DNA of 64,000 nucleotides from Georhizobium profundi (GCF_003952725.1 NZ_CP032509.1:1698001-1762000); one strand, 5' to 3'. Counted from the stretch's first letter, positions 34,200 through 44,961 are shown. Notes: generated by a model not told the origin, from the letters alone. Numbers and translations: made by a program.

Positions 34200-35377
34200 C
34201 ACTTCACGACAAGAATTTGCAGATACGGATGAGCACGGTGACCGAGACGATCTTAAAGAATGCGATGCTGGTTCTGGCCGATCGGGTGGTTGAGGGCCAT
34301 CTCGTCATTCGTGACGGGATGATCGCGGAGATTGGCGAGGGAACGACATCGGCTCCCGGAGACGATCTCGACGGCGACTATCTGATGCCGGGCCTCGTCG
34401 AGCTTCACACCGACCACCTCGAAGGCCACTACGGCCCGCGACCAGGCGTGCGCTGGAATGCGATCGCCGCTGTGCAGGCGCATGACGCGCAGATCGCCGC
34501 GTCGGGCATCACCACGGTGTTCGACTGCCTGCGCATGGGGTCCGACGAAGACGGTGGCTTCAAGCCCGGCGAAATGCGTGAACTGGCGGATGCGATCGAG
34601 CAGGCGCAGCGCGAGGATCGGCTGCGCTCGGACCACTTCCTGCATCTCAGATGCGAGGTTTCGGCTGCCGATGTGCTGGATGCCTTCGACAAGTTCCGCA
34701 GCGACGACCGCGTGCGGCTCGCTTCGCTGATGGACCACGCGCCTGGCCAGCGGCAGTTCCAGACGATGGATCAGTACACGCTTTACTACAAGACGAAGCG
34801 CGGACTGACGGACGAACAGTTTGAGGTGTTCGTCGCCAAGCGGCAGGAACAGTCGGCCCGATATTCCGCCCCGCATCGCCGCGCGATCGCCGAGCATTGC
34901 CGGGGTGCCGGCGTGACACTCGCAAGCCACGACGATGCGACGCTCGACCATGTCGACGAGGCGATTGCCGATGGCGTCGGTCTTGCCGAGTTCCCGACGT
35001 CGAAGGAAGCCGCACGCGCGTCGCACGAAGCCGGCATGAGCGTGCTGATGGGTGCGCCGAACGTGGTGCGCGGCGGCTCGCATTCCGGCAACATCGCCGC
35101 CAAGGACCTTGCCGAAGCCGGTATCCTCGACGTTCTGTCCTCCGATTACGTGCCGTCGAGCCTCTTGCAGGCGGTGTTCAAGCTGGCTGACGATGTCGAC
35201 GCGATTTCGCTGCCGCAGGCTGTGGCGCTGGTCACATCCACGCCAGCACGCACCGTTGGGATGGACGACCGCGGCGTCGTCGCCGTCGAAAAGCGCGCCG
35301 ATCTGATCCGTGTTCGCAATCTCGATCAATTGCCGATCGTCCGAACCGTGTGGCGTCAGGGACGCCGCGTCATCTGA
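34196..35377 (+). CDS. phnM: Alpha-D-ribose 1-methylphosphonate 5-triphosphate diphosphatase
   Basis: A 393-residue amidohydrolase-fold enzyme that releases pyrophosphate from the ribosyl-phosphonate triphosphate in the C-P lyase pathway. The metal motif HTDHLEGH follows MPGLVEL near 63-76; further ligands appear in LASHDDATLDH and SSDYVPSSL. ATG at 34196 overlaps the DUF1045 stop; an internal ATG at 34229 would give 382 residues and is possible. The C-P lyase core genes phnGHIJKL are not in this window. Confidence 0.92.
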   Translation: MTLHDKNLQIRMSTVTETILKNAMLVLADRVVEGHLVIRDGMIAEIGEGTTSAPGDDLDGDYLMPGLVELHTDHLEGHYGPRPGVRWNAIAAVQAHDAQIAASGITTVFDCLRMGSDEDGGFKPGEMRELADAIEQAQREDRLRSDHFLHLRCEVSAADVLDAFDKFRSDDRVRLASLMDHAPGQRQFQTMDQYTLYYKTKRGLTDEQFEVFVAKRQEQSARYSAPHRRAIAEHCRGAGVTLASHDDATLDHVDEAIADGVGLAEFPTSKEAARASHEAGMSVLMGAPNVVRGGSHSGNIAAKDLAEAGILDVLSSDYVPSSLLQAVFKLADDVDAISLPQAVALVTSTPARTVGMDDRGVVAVEKRADLIRVRNLDQLPIVRTVWRQGRRVI

Positions 35378-35970
35378 TGGCGGAACGGTCGCCGAGAGAT
35401 CCTGCTGGAACCTTGATCGTCGTGCTCGGTCCAAGCGGGTCGGGCAAGGATACGATCATCGATTTTGCGCGCGAGACGCTTCGAGGCCGAAGCGATGTCT
35501 TGTTCGTGCGCCGGGTGGTGACCCGCGACGCTGCCGTTCAGGCTGAAGATCATGACACGCTTGACGAGGCCGCGTTCCTGGCCGCCGAACAGGCGGGCGC
35601 CTTCGCCTTCACCTGGAAGGCCCACGGCCTGAGTTACGGCTTGCCGAGCTCGATGGACGGCCATCTTGCCTTAGGCGGCATCGCGATCGCCAACGGATCG
35701 CGTGCGACCTTGCCCGATCTGCGGCGACGCTATCCGACGCTCGTGCCGGTCACATTAGCGGTCGCTCCGGATGTGCTGGCGGCACGCATTGCCGCGCGTG
35801 GCCGCGAAAGCGAGGCCGAGATCGCGGCGCGGCTTCAGCGTGCGGAGCGGTTTGCGCTCGATACGCCGGACCTGACGATCATCGACAACAATGGCGCTCC
35901 GGAAATTGCCGGCCGTGCCTTCGTGCGCCTCATCGAGCAGGTGTCGGCGAGACATCACGCTATCGCTTGA
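35377..35970 (+). CDS. phnN: Ribose 1,5-bisphosphate phosphokinase
   Basis: A 197-residue P-loop kinase with GPSGSGKDT at 18-26. It phosphorylates ribose 1,5-bisphosphate to PRPP, the last step that recycles the sugar of phosphonate breakdown. The start overlaps the phnM stop as TGATG. The 3' end overlaps the convergent choV by 11 nt. Confidence 0.9.
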   Translation: MAERSPRDPAGTLIVVLGPSGSGKDTIIDFARETLRGRSDVLFVRRVVTRDAAVQAEDHDTLDEAAFLAAEQAGAFAFTWKAHGLSYGLPSSMDGHLALGGIAIANGSRATLPDLRRRYPTLVPVTLAVAPDVLAARIAARGRESEAEIAARLQRAERFALDTPDLTIIDNNGAPEIAGRAFVRLIEQVSARHHAIA

Positions 35971-37000
35971 CGAGCGCGTTCAGGATGTCGGCGGGGCTGA
36001 CGACGCCAACGATGCCGCCATTTTCCACTACCGCGAGCGAACTCGGATAGTGGTTGGCCAGTGTGCTCAGCATGTCTTTCACCGGCGTGCGGCGCTTGAC
36101 GGATCCCCCGATCGCTTCCTTGGCGCCTGCTTGACCGGGACGCATGACGTCCTCCGCGCAGAGCACGCCGAGCGGATTGAGATGGGCGACGAATTCCTCG
36201 ACGTAATCGTTGGCCGGACGCAGCACGATGTCCTCCGGCTTTCCCGCCTGGATGATGCGCCCGCCTTCCATGATGGCGATCTTGTCGCCGATCTTCACCG
36301 CCTCTTCGAGGTCGTGGCTGACGAAGAGGATCGTGCACTTCATGCGTTGCTGCAACTCGATCAGTTCGTCCTGCAGCTTCGTGCGGATCAGTGGGTCGAG
36401 AGCTGAAAAGGGCTCGTCCATTAGCAGGATCGGCGCGCCCGTGGCAAAAGCGCGGGCGAGGCCGACGCGCTGCTGCATGCCGCCGGAAAGCTCGTGAACC
36501 TTGCGGTCTGCCCAATCGGTGAGGCCGACCGTGTCGAGCTGAGCCGCGACGCGCTCCTTGCGTTCACTTGCCGGCATGCCCGACAGCTCCAGGCCGAAGC
36601 CGACATTTTCGGCAACCGTGCGCCAGGGCAGGAGGCCGAATTGCTGGAACACCATGGACACGCGCTCGGTGCGTAGCTGCCGCAGCGTCTTGCGGTCCGC
36701 CTTGGCGACATCGACCATGCCTCTGCCGGTTTCGACCATGACCGAACCGCGCGCCACCTTGTTGAGGCCATTGACGGCACGCAGCAGGGTGGATTTGCCC
36801 GACCCGGACAGGCCCATCAGCACGGCGATCTCGCCTTCGCCGACTTCCAGCGAGCAGTTGTGGACGCCCAGGACCTGATCGGTTTGCTGCTGGATCTCGC
36901 TGCGCTTCATGCCCTTGTCCATCAGCGGCAGGGCGATCTTGGGATTGTCACCGAAGACGATGCAGACGTCTTCGAATCGGATCATCGGCTCTCTGCTCAT
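35960..37000 (-). CDS. choV: Choline ABC transporter ATP-binding protein
   Basis: A 346-residue ProV/ChoV-type ATPase: Walker A GLSGSGKST near 63-71, signature ELSGGMQQRVGLARA, Walker B ILLMDEPFSALDP. The N-terminal segment DNPKIALPLMDKGMKRSEI is typical of QAT ATPases. The tail contains a partial CBS-like end (VVENGGIVGVVSPADILNALVKR). ATG overlaps the choW stop (ATGA). Confidence 0.93.
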   Translation of the reverse strand: MSREPMIRFEDVCIVFGDNPKIALPLMDKGMKRSEIQQQTDQVLGVHNCSLEVGEGEIAVLMGLSGSGKSTLLRAVNGLNKVARGSVMVETGRGMVDVAKADRKTLRQLRTERVSMVFQQFGLLPWRTVAENVGFGLELSGMPASERKERVAAQLDTVGLTDWADRKVHELSGGMQQRVGLARAFATGAPILLMDEPFSALDPLIRTKLQDELIELQQRMKCTILFVSHDLEEAVKIGDKIAIMEGGRIIQAGKPEDIVLRPANDYVEEFVAHLNPLGVLCAEDVMRPGQAGAKEAIGGSVKRRTPVKDMLSTLANHYPSSLAVVENGGIVGVVSPADILNALVKR

Positions 37001-37833
37001 ACCTCGTTCTCCCGGCGGAAGATGCGGTCGAGGATGATGGCGACCACGACGATGACGAGACCGGATTCGAAACCGAGGCCCGTGTTGACCGAGTTCAGCG
37101 CCCGCACGACCGGAACGCCGAGACCGCTTGCGCCAACGAGCGCCGCGATGACGACCATCGACAGCGAGAGCATGATCGTCTGGGTCAGGCCGGCCATGAT
37201 CTGGGGCAGGGCATAGGGTAGCTCGATCTTCCAGAGCATCTGGCGCGACGTTGCCCCGAAGGCACGGCCAGCCTCGATCAGCGCCGGGGGGGTCGATGAG
37301 ATGCCGAGATGGGTCAGTCGGATCGGCGCCGGGATGACGAAGATTGCCGTCGCGATAAGGCCAGGCACCATGCCGATGCCGAAAAAGACAATCGCCGGAA
37401 TCAGATACACGAAGGTCGGCAAGGTCTGCATGAGGTCGAGGATCGGCCGGACCCAGGCGTAGAGCTTCGGCCGGTGGGCGCATGCGATGCCGATCGGGAC
37501 GCCGAGGCCCATGCAGAGCGCGCAGGCGGAGAGAACCAGCGTCAGCGTTTCGGTCGTCTCACGCCAATAGCCCTGGTTGATGACGAACAGGAAGCCGACG
37601 AACGTCAGAGCGGCCACCTTCCACGAGCGCTGCAGCACATAGGCGAGTGCCGTGAAGATCAGCACCATCACCAGCGGATGAGGCGTCTGAAGCACCCAGA
37701 GCACGCTGTCGATGATGCTTTCCATGATGCCGGCGATGAAGTCGAAGACCCATGAGGCATTGCGTGTCAGCCAGTCAACGACGTCGCTTGCCGTTCGCCC
37801 CACGGGGATCTTGTTGTCGGCTATCCATTCCAT
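36997..37833 (-). CDS. choW: Choline ABC transporter permease
   Basis: A 278-residue permease with helices flanking the loop EAGRAFGATSRQMLWKIELPYALPQIMAG, the coupling EAA motif. The start MEWIADNKIPVG matches the ChoW/ProW N terminus, and GGGGA 8-9 nt upstream supports ATG 37833. It is separated from choX by 170 nt containing a hairpin. Confidence 0.92.
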   Translation of the reverse strand: MEWIADNKIPVGRTASDVVDWLTRNASWVFDFIAGIMESIIDSVLWVLQTPHPLVMVLIFTALAYVLQRSWKVAALTFVGFLFVINQGYWRETTETLTLVLSACALCMGLGVPIGIACAHRPKLYAWVRPILDLMQTLPTFVYLIPAIVFFGIGMVPGLIATAIFVIPAPIRLTHLGISSTPPALIEAGRAFGATSRQMLWKIELPYALPQIMAGLTQTIMLSLSMVVIAALVGASGLGVPVVRALNSVNTGLGFESGLVIVVVAIILDRIFRRENEV

Positions 37834-37959
37834 CGAGATTGTCCCCAGTCCTGCCGACCATGACTTGAGCGGCAAAGTCGGCCCACGGCATTCGCCGATT
37901 CATCCCGTCGCGGCGGCTGGCCCTCACCCCCAGCCGCGCAACGTCTTGTAAAACAGGTG

Positions 37960-37993
37960 CCCACCGGGCGAGCCTTGAGGATCGCCCGGTGGG
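37960..37993 (-). terminator. Hairpin in the choX-choW gap (attenuator or mRNA-stabilising)
   Basis: CCCACCGGGCGA and TCGCCCGGTGGG pair over 12 bp around a 10-nt loop; on the minus strand a TTTT stretch follows 5 nt later. Its place just after the receptor gene suggests partial termination or 3'-end protection, giving more ChoX than permease. Confidence 0.55.
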
Positions 37994-38003
37994 ATATGCG
38001 CTA

Positions 38004-38933
38004 TCAGAGGCCGAGTTCGGCGCGAACGGCCGCGAGGCCTTCTTCGCCATCGACGGTCGTGACGCCATCCAGCCATGCGTCCAGCGTATCCGGGTTTGCG
38101 GTCAGCCACTCCTGCGCGGCGGCACGGGCATCTTCCCCATCGTCAAGAATGGCGCCCATGATCTCGTTCTCCATCTCAAGCGTGAACTTGAGGTTGGTGA
38201 GGAAGGTTCCGATGTTCGGGCATTCCTCGGCGAGACCGGTGCGCGTGACGGTGTGGACGGTGCCGACATCGCCGAACCATTCCTCGCCGCCTGTCAGATA
38301 TTCCATCTCGATGTTGCTGTTCATTGGATGTGGCGCCCAACCTAGGAAGACGACGTCGTCTTCGGAGTTCACGGCGCGGCCGACCTGGGCAAGCATGGCC
38401 TGCTCGGAGCTTTCCACGACCTCGAATTCGCCAAGACCGAAGGTGTCGTTTTCGATCAGGCTGATGATGTAGCCATTGCCTTCGTTGCCGGGCTCGATGC
38501 CGTAAATCCGGCCATCGAGTTCTTCCTGGAACGTTGCGATGTCCTCGAAAGTGGTGAGGCCCTTGTCGTAGGTGTATTTCGGAACGGCGAGCGTGTACTG
38601 CGTCCCCTCAAGATTGGTAGCCACTTCCTCGATCGTGCCTTCGTCGAGGTAGGGACGGATGGCGCCTTCCTGTGCGGGCATCCAGTTGCCGAGGAAGATG
38701 TCGGTGTCGCCATCGGCGATCGACTGGAACGTGACCGGGACGGACAGGATGTTCGTGCGCGTCTCATATCCCAGCGCTTCGAGAACGAGCGTGGTGGCGG
38801 CTGTGGTGGCGGTAATGTCGGTCCAACCCACATCCGAGAAGGTCAGCGAGGAGCAGGCATCCTGCGCCAATGCCGGCCCGGCGAGTACGGTCGAGACGAG
38901 CAGGGCTCCTGCGATTTTCGCGTGGCGTGCCAT
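38004..38933 (-). CDS. choX: Choline-binding periplasmic protein
   Basis: A 309-residue receptor with a 23-residue signal peptide (ending GPALAQ). It contains the quaternary-amine pocket segments SDVGWTDITATTA, IFLGNWMPAQEG and VVFLGWAPHPMN, whose Trp residues form the aromatic box known from ChoX. It delivers choline to ChoWV and is divergent from betI, as in rhizobia. Confidence 0.93.
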   Translation of the reverse strand: MARHAKIAGALLVSTVLAGPALAQDACSSLTFSDVGWTDITATTAATTLVLEALGYETRTNILSVPVTFQSIADGDTDIFLGNWMPAQEGAIRPYLDEGTIEEVATNLEGTQYTLAVPKYTYDKGLTTFEDIATFQEELDGRIYGIEPGNEGNGYIISLIENDTFGLGEFEVVESSEQAMLAQVGRAVNSEDDVVFLGWAPHPMNSNIEMEYLTGGEEWFGDVGTVHTVTRTGLAEECPNIGTFLTNLKFTLEMENEIMGAILDDGEDARAAAQEWLTANPDTLDAWLDGVTTVDGEEGLAAVRAELGL

Positions 38934-39034
38934 AGGTATCTGTTCCCTTTTTCTGGAATTGCATCAAGCGCTTCGACAGCGCGAGCCATGGACGTTAGCA
39001 TTCCGCCGCCCCAGCTAGAAGCGGCGAATTTTTC

Positions 39035-39054
39035 TTGATTGACGCATCAATCAA
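39035..39054. promoter_or_regulatory. BetI-like operator
   Basis: TTGATTGACGCATCAATCAA: two perfect 8-bp arms around CGCA, located between the divergent choX and betI genes, 53 bp before betI. The layout matches choline-responsive BetI operators, so it probably controls both cho and bet operons. Confidence 0.65.
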
Positions 39055-39106
39055 AATAAATTAGCCCCGGAATGCAAGTGCTTTTTGCATTTTTTTGGAG
39101 TTGGTG

Positions 39107-39691
39107 ATGCCGAAACTGGGAATGGAGCCGATCCGGCGGCGCGCATTGATCGATGCGGCCATTGCCGAAATCGGGGCGAAAGGCGGCCTCGACGTCACGG
39201 TCGGCCAGATCGCCAAGCGAGCAGGCGTCTCTGCCGCGCTCGCACACCATTATTTCGGCAATAAGCAGCAGATCCTGATCGAGACGATGCGGCACCTCCT
39301 CAGGGAGTTCAACGCGATCGCCAAGAGGCGTATGCGGGCGGGGCAGACCCCGCGCGAAAGGCTGAGCGCAATCGTCGAAGCGAGCTTCGGCGTCGAACAG
39401 TTCAGCGATGCGACGGTTGCGACCTGGCTCGCCTTCTATGCGGAGACCCGGAAGTCTTCCGAGGCCTACACGCTCCTGAACGTCTATACCCGTCGCCTGC
39501 GGAGCAATCTCCTGCATTCGCTGAGGCAACTCAGCCAACGCCCTGAAGACACGGCCGAAATGATCGGCGCGCTGATTGATGGTCTCTACATTCGCCAGTC
39601 GCTGAGGCCTGGTCCCGCATCACCCAAGGATGCCATCCGCCTGGTGGAGACCTTCATCGACAACCTGCTGATCGCGGAGCGTGCCCGATGA
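39107..39691 (+). CDS. betI: Transcriptional repressor BetI
   Basis: A 194-residue TetR-family regulator. The helix-turn-helix is VTVGQIAKRAGVSAALAHHYFGNKQQIL at about 30-57, and the BetI-specific stretch MEPIRRRALIDA opens the protein. GGAG 6 nt before ATG 39107 supports this start. Represses glycine betaine synthesis genes until choline is present. Overlaps the sulfatase gene by ATGA. Confidence 0.93.
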   Translation: MPKLGMEPIRRRALIDAAIAEIGAKGGLDVTVGQIAKRAGVSAALAHHYFGNKQQILIETMRHLLREFNAIAKRRMRAGQTPRERLSAIVEASFGVEQFSDATVATWLAFYAETRKSSEAYTLLNVYTRRLRSNLLHSLRQLSQRPEDTAEMIGALIDGLYIRQSLRPGPASPKDAIRLVETFIDNLLIAERAR

Positions 39692-41193
39692 GGCCGAATA
39701 TTCTTACCATCATGGTCGACCAGCTGAACGGCACGCTCTTTCCGGACGGGCCGGCGGACTGGCTTCACGCACCGAACCTGAAGCGGCTTGCCGCGCGCTC
39801 CGCACGCTTTCGCAATGCCTACACGGCTTCGCCGCTCTGCGCACCCGGGCGGGCAAGTTTCATGTCCGGGCAGTTGCCGAGCCGCACCCGCGTCTACGAC
39901 AATGCAGCCGAGTTCGCCTCCGACATCCCCACATTTGCGCATCATCTGCGCCGCGCCGGCTACCAGACGTGTCTTTCAGGCAAGATGCACTTCGTCGGGC
40001 CTGATCAGTTGCACGGCTTCGAGGAGCGGCTGACGACGGATATCTATCCGGCCGATTTCGGCTGGACGCCCGACTACCGCAAACCCGGCGAGCGGATCGA
40101 CTGGTGGTACCACAACATGGCGTCGGTCACGGGTGCCGGCGTTGCCGAAATCACCAACCAGCTCGAATATGACGACGAGGTCGCCCATCACGCGCTGGCT
40201 AAGATCTATGATCTCGCCAGGGGCAAGGATGATCGCCCCTGGCATCTGACCGTCAGCTTCACGCACCCGCACGACCCTTATGTGGCACGCAAGCGCTTCT
40301 TCGATCTTTACGAGGACTGCCAGCATCTGCAGCCGGACGTGCCGGCTATGCCCTACGAGGCGCACGATCCGCATTCCAAGCGCATTTTCGATGCCAATGA
40401 CTGGCGCTCCTATACGATCACCGACGCGGATATCGCCCGCTCGCGGCAGGCCTATTTCGCCAACATCTCCTATCTCGACGAGAAGATCGGGGCACTGCTC
40501 GATGCGCTTGAGGCCACGCGGCAGGACGCGATCGTCGTGTTCCTGTCGGACCATGGCGACATGCTCGGCGAGCGTGGGCTCTGGTACAAGATGAACTTCT
40601 TCGAGGGTTCTGCGCGCGTACCGCTGATGATCGCGGCGCCCGGTCTCAACGTTGGCCTGATCGAAGAACCTGTTTCCACGCTTGACGTTACGCCGACACT
40701 CGCCGAGCTTGCCGGGATTTCGCTCGACGACATCATGCCATGGACCGATGGCGAAAGCCTCGTGCCGGTTGCCGGCCAGACCAGGCGTTCCAGCCCCGTG
40801 CCGATGGAGTATGCGGCGGAAGCGTCGATCGCGCCTCTGGTCGCGATCCGCGATGGGCAGTGGAAATATGTTCACTGCGAGGTCGATCCGCCGCAGCTTT
40901 ACGACCTTTCGAACGACCCGCACGAGCTCAGCAATCTGGCTGCCGATCCCGCCCATGCGGAGACGACCGCGTGGCTTGCCGGGGTCGTTGCCGCCAAATG
41001 GGACATGGCCGCATTCGATGCGGCCGTCCGCCAAAGCCAGGCGCGGCGCTGGGTGGTCTACGAGGCGCTGCGCAACGGCAGCTACTATCCTTGGGATTAC
41101 CAGCCGCTGCGCAAGGCATCCGAGCGCTACATGCGCAACCACATGGACCTGAACGTCGTCGAACACGACAACCGCTTTCCCCGAGGTGAATAA
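39688..41193 (+). CDS. betC: Choline-sulfatase
   Basis: A 501-residue sulfatase hydrolysing choline-O-sulfate to choline and sulfate. The formylglycine motif is CAPGR in [11 protein letters not shown] (C50 region), and metal ligands include VDQL near the N terminus and [16 protein letters not shown]. It is inside betI-betC-betB-betA, the arrangement known from Sinorhizobium. Coupled to betI (ATGA) and betB (TAATG). Confidence 0.94.
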   Translation: MRPNILTIMVDQLNGTLFPDGPADWLHAPNLKRLAARSARFRNAYTASPLCAPGRASFMSGQLPSRTRVYDNAAEFASDIPTFAHHLRRAGYQTCLSGKMHFVGPDQLHGFEERLTTDIYPADFGWTPDYRKPGERIDWWYHNMASVTGAGVAEITNQLEYDDEVAHHALAKIYDLARGKDDRPWHLTVSFTHPHDPYVARKRFFDLYEDCQHLQPDVPAMPYEAHDPHSKRIFDANDWRSYTITDADIARSRQAYFANISYLDEKIGALLDALEATRQDAIVVFLSDHGDMLGERGLWYKMNFFEGSARVPLMIAAPGLNVGLIEEPVSTLDVTPTLAELAGISLDDIMPWTDGESLVPVAGQTRRSSPVPMEYAAEASIAPLVAIRDGQWKYVHCEVDPPQLYDLSNDPHELSNLAADPAHAETTAWLAGVVAAKWDMAAFDAAVRQSQARRWVVYEALRNGSYYPWDYQPLRKASERYMRNHMDLNVVEHDNRFPRGE

Positions 41194-42656
41194 TGCGTGC
41201 CCAGCCCCAAGCATCCCATTTCGTTGACGGACGCTATGTCGAGGATACGGCAGGTGAGGTTTTCGAAAATGTCTTCTCTGCAACCTGCGAGGTGATCGCG
41301 AAGCTCCACGCCGCGACCGATGGGATCATCGAGGAAGCGGTCGCGTCGGGTCGTCGGGCCCAGAAGGAATGGGCGGCACTTGCGCCCGCCGAGCGCGGAC
41401 GCGTACTGCGCCGCGCCGCCGACATCATCCGCTCGCGCAATCGCGAATTGTCGGAACTGGAGACGCTGGATACGGGCAAGCCGATCCAGGAAACGATTGT
41501 CGCCGATGCGTCCTCGGGGGCCGATTGCCTGGAATTCTTCGGCGGGCTCGCCGCCACCCTCAATGGCGAGACGATCCCGCTCGGGCGCGATTTCGCCTAT
41601 ACGCGGCGCGATCCACTCGGGCTTTGCGTCGGTATCGGGGCCTGGAACTATCCAACGCAGATCGCATGCTGGAAGGCCGCGCCGGCGCTGGCCGGCGGCA
41701 ATGCCTTGATCTTCAAGCCTTCCGAGATGACGCCGCTTTGCGCGCTGAAGATTGCCGAAATCTTCATCGAAGCCGGCGCGCCGAAGGGCCTCTTTAACGT
41801 CGTCCAGGGTCTTGGCGCAGTCGGGGCGAAGCTCGTTTCCCATCCTGCGGTCGATAAAGTGTCGCTGACGGGCTCGGTGCCGACCGGCTCGAAGGTTTAC
41901 GCGGCCGCTGCCGCCGGCATCAAGCATGTGACGATGGAACTGGGCGGCAAGTCGCCGATCATCGTCTTCGATGACGCCGACATCGAGAATGCCATCAGCG
42001 GCGCCATGCTCGGCAATTTCTATTCGACCGGGCAGATCTGCTCGAACGGCACCCGTGTCTTCGTTCATCGTTCGATCAAGGACCGGTTCCTCACCCGCCT
42101 TGCCGAGCGCACCGCATCAATCGTGCTTGGCGATCCACGCAACGAGGAGACCCAGATGGGACCGCTCGTCTCGCACGCCCAGCGCGAGAAGGTGGAGGCC
42201 TATATCGAGAAGGGCAAGGCGGAAGGCGCGCGCCTCGTCGCCGGCGGTGAGAGGGTGGCACCCGAGGGTCTCGATGATGGCGCCTTCATTGCGCCGACCA
42301 TTTTTGCCGACGTGACCGACGACATGACCATCGCGCGCGAGGAAATCTTCGGCCCGGTCATGTGCGTCCTCGATTTTGAGGACGAGGACGAAGTCGTCGA
42401 GCGAGCGAACGGCACCGAGTTCGGGCTCTCGGCCGCGGTCTACACGGCCGATCTCACCCGCGGCCACCGTGTCATCGGCCGTATCGATGCCGGCACCTGC
42501 TGGATCAACGCCTACAATCTGACACCGGTGGAAATGCCCTTCGGCGGCATGAAGATGTCCGGCGTCGGTCGCGAGAACGGTCGCGCGGCGCTGGAACACT
42601 ACACGCAGATCAAGAGCGTCTATGTGGGCCTCGGCCCGCAGGACGCGCCGTATTGA
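41193..42656 (+). CDS. betB: Betaine aldehyde dehydrogenase
   Basis: A 487-residue ALDH that oxidises betaine aldehyde to glycine betaine with NAD(P). Catalytic Glu is in [10 protein letters not shown] and catalytic Cys in [14 protein letters not shown]; the C-terminal [15 protein letters not shown] motif is typical of BetB. Second step of choline oxidation in the cytoplasm. Confidence 0.95.
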   Translation: MRAQPQASHFVDGRYVEDTAGEVFENVFSATCEVIAKLHAATDGIIEEAVASGRRAQKEWAALAPAERGRVLRRAADIIRSRNRELSELETLDTGKPIQETIVADASSGADCLEFFGGLAATLNGETIPLGRDFAYTRRDPLGLCVGIGAWNYPTQIACWKAAPALAGGNALIFKPSEMTPLCALKIAEIFIEAGAPKGLFNVVQGLGAVGAKLVSHPAVDKVSLTGSVPTGSKVYAAAAAGIKHVTMELGGKSPIIVFDDADIENAISGAMLGNFYSTGQICSNGTRVFVHRSIKDRFLTRLAERTASIVLGDPRNEETQMGPLVSHAQREKVEAYIEKGKAEGARLVAGGERVAPEGLDDGAFIAPTIFADVTDDMTIAREEIFGPVMCVLDFEDEDEVVERANGTEFGLSAAVYTADLTRGHRVIGRIDAGTCWINAYNLTPVEMPFGGMKMSGVGRENGRAALEHYTQIKSVYVGLGPQDAPY

Positions 42657-42669
42657 TGGGGCCGCGCGG

Positions 42670-44352
42670 ATGACCATGGAAGCGGATTTCGTCGTCATTG
42701 GCTCCGGCTCGGCCGGCGCCGCCACCGCCTATCGGCTGGCCGAGGACGGGCGCCATTCCGTGCTCGTGCTGGAATATGGCGGCACGGACATCGGCCCGTT
42801 CATCCAGATGCCGGCGGCACTGTCCTATCCCATGAACATGGGCATCTACGACTGGGGATTTGAGAGCGAGCCGGAGCCGCATCTCGGCAACCGCAGGCTT
42901 GCGACGCCGCGGGGCAAGGTCATCGGCGGTTCGTCCTCCATCAACGGCATGGTCTATGTGCGCGGCCATGCACGCGACTTCGACACCTGGGCGGACCTCG
43001 GCGCTCAAGGCTGGTCGTACGCGGACGTTCTGCCCTACTTCAAGCGCATGGAGCACTGGCACGCCGGTGGGCCGTTTGCCGATGCCGGTTCGGGCGATCC
43101 ATCCTGGCGTGGCCGCTCAGGGCCGATGCACATTACGCGCGGCCCGCGGAAGAACCCACTTTACCGCGCCTTTGTGGAGGCCGGAAAGCAGGCAGGCTTC
43201 GAGGCGACGGACGACTACAATGGCGAAAAGCAGGAGGGTTTCGGGCCGATGGAGCAGACGGTCTGGAAAGGCCGCCGCTGGTCCACGGCGAATGCCTATC
43301 TGCGGCCGGCGCTAAAGAAGAAGAACACCGAGCTCGTCCGGTGTTTCGCCCGCCGCGTCATCATCGAGAATGGCAAGGCGACCGGCGTCGAGATCGAACG
43401 CGGCGGCGCCATCGAGATCGTGAAGGCGCGGCGCGAGGTGATCATCGCCGCATCGTCGATCAATTCGCCGAAGCTCCTGATGCTCTCCGGCATCGGCCCG
43501 GCCGCGCATCTCGCCGAGCACGGCATCGCGCCTGTCGCGGATCGACCGGGCGTTGGCGCCAATCTGCAGGATCATCTGGAGCTTTATATCCAGTACGCAT
43601 CGCTTCAGCCGATCACACTCTACAAGCACTACAATCTGATCGGAAAGGGTCTCGTCGGTCTGCAATGGTTGCTGTTCAAGACGGGCCTTGGAGCATCGAA
43701 CCAGTTCGAAAGCGCCGCTTTCCTGCGCTCGGCTCCCGGCGTCGATTATCCGGACATCCAGTACCACTTCCTGCCCATGGCGGTGCGCTACGACGGCAAG
43801 GCGGCTGCCGAAGGCCATGGGTTTCAGGCCCATGTCGGGCCCATGCGCTCGCCTTCGCGCGGTTCGGTGACGTTGCGCAGCGGCGAGGCCAAGGACAAGC
43901 CCGTCATCCGGTTCAACTATATGGGCCATGAAAAGGATTGGGCGGACTTCCGCCACTGCATCCGCCTGACGCGCGAAATCTTCGGGCAACCGGCCTTTGC
44001 CGATTACGCGGGCAAGGAGATCCAGCCCGGCATCAATCTGCAGTCGGATGTCGACCTCGACGGCTTCATTCGAGACCACGCTGAAAGCGCCTATCACCCC
44101 TGCGGCACGTGCCGGATGGGGCGCGCGGATGATCCGATGGCGGTGGTCGATCCCGAATGCCGCGTCATCGGCGTCGACGGCCTGCGCGTGGCCGATAGCT
44201 CGATCTTCCCGCAGATCACCAATGGCAATCTGAACGGCCCGTCGATCATGGTCGGCGAAAAGGCCGCGGATCACATTCTCGGTCGCCAGCCGCTCGCGCC
44301 GGAAAATGCCGAGTCCTGGATCAACCCACGTTGGAAGACGAGCGACCGCTAA
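42670..44352 (+). CDS. betA: Choline dehydrogenase
   Basis: A 560-residue GMC flavoprotein converting choline to betaine aldehyde. The FAD motif is [19 protein letters not shown] near the N terminus; the GMC signature [19 protein letters not shown] follows. The active-site His lies in [12 protein letters not shown] and the C-terminal [19 protein letters not shown] matches BetA. The ATG at 42670 is 13 nt after betB. Ends the bet operon, convergent with the FucU-like gene. Confidence 0.94.
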   Translation: MTMEADFVVIGSGSAGAATAYRLAEDGRHSVLVLEYGGTDIGPFIQMPAALSYPMNMGIYDWGFESEPEPHLGNRRLATPRGKVIGGSSSINGMVYVRGHARDFDTWADLGAQGWSYADVLPYFKRMEHWHAGGPFADAGSGDPSWRGRSGPMHITRGPRKNPLYRAFVEAGKQAGFEATDDYNGEKQEGFGPMEQTVWKGRRWSTANAYLRPALKKKNTELVRCFARRVIIENGKATGVEIERGGAIEIVKARREVIIAASSINSPKLLMLSGIGPAAHLAEHGIAPVADRPGVGANLQDHLELYIQYASLQPITLYKHYNLIGKGLVGLQWLLFKTGLGASNQFESAAFLRSAPGVDYPDIQYHFLPMAVRYDGKAAAEGHGFQAHVGPMRSPSRGSVTLRSGEAKDKPVIRFNYMGHEKDWADFRHCIRLTREIFGQPAFADYAGKEIQPGINLQSDVDLDGFIRDHAESAYHPCGTCRMGRADDPMAVVDPECRVIGVDGLRVADSSIFPQITNGNLNGPSIMVGEKAADHILGRQPLAPENAESWINPRWKTSDR

Positions 44353-44361
44353 AAGGTCGAT

Positions 44362-44808
44362 CTAGTCGAAGATCACGCCCTTGGTGACGATGAAGCAGCC
44401 ATAGGGCCGCTCTTCGCTGGTCTGCACGACGGCATAGGCTTGTCGGGCCGCATCGTAGAAGGCGTGGCGCTCGATCGACGTCATGCCGATGTCACCGGCT
44501 TCCGCGCGGTCGGCTGCTGCCTTGAACTCCTCGTGGATCGGCAGCCGTTCACCGGGCTTGCCGACAACCTGCATGTGCGCAATCGGGTGATCGACGAAGC
44601 TGTCGAGCGGGAAGAGCTTGAAGAGCGCTTCGGCAAATTCTGTGGTGTCGACGCCTGCGAGCCGGACGAGCTTCTTCGTCACCGTATGGAACGCTACCGA
44701 TGTCGCGGGAAAGTTGGCGTCGCAGATGACGAGCGTGTCGCCGTGGCCCATCGAGCGCAGAATCCACAGCAATTCCGCATCGATCATCGTCGGGATGGAC
44801 TTCAGCAT
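44362..44808 (-). CDS. RbsD/FucU family sugar mutarotase
   Basis: A 148-residue protein of the FucU/RbsD pyranase family, with the core GHGDTLVICDANFPATS near 20-36 and ERPYGCFIVTKGVIF at the C terminus. Such enzymes interconvert sugar anomers, mainly fucose for FucU. AAGGAGA 6 nt upstream fixes the ATG. No sugar operon is adjacent, so the sugar cannot be assigned. Confidence 0.9.
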   Translation of the reverse strand: MLKSIPTMIDAELLWILRSMGHGDTLVICDANFPATSVAFHTVTKKLVRLAGVDTTEFAEALFKLFPLDSFVDHPIAHMQVVGKPGERLPIHEEFKAAADRAEAGDIGMTSIERHAFYDAARQAYAVVQTSEERPYGCFIVTKGVIFD

Positions 44809-44961
44809 CTCGGTCTCCTTGGTGCGCCTTGCTGCACTTTTCGCGACGAGATCGAGTTCGGTCAATCGATCCATCGCTTGATTTCGCGCCCGAAGGCCGC
44901 TTATCACTGACGTTATGGAGCAAGCCGCGCGTTCGCGCTGCAGGAATGAAGAGGTCGCCCG

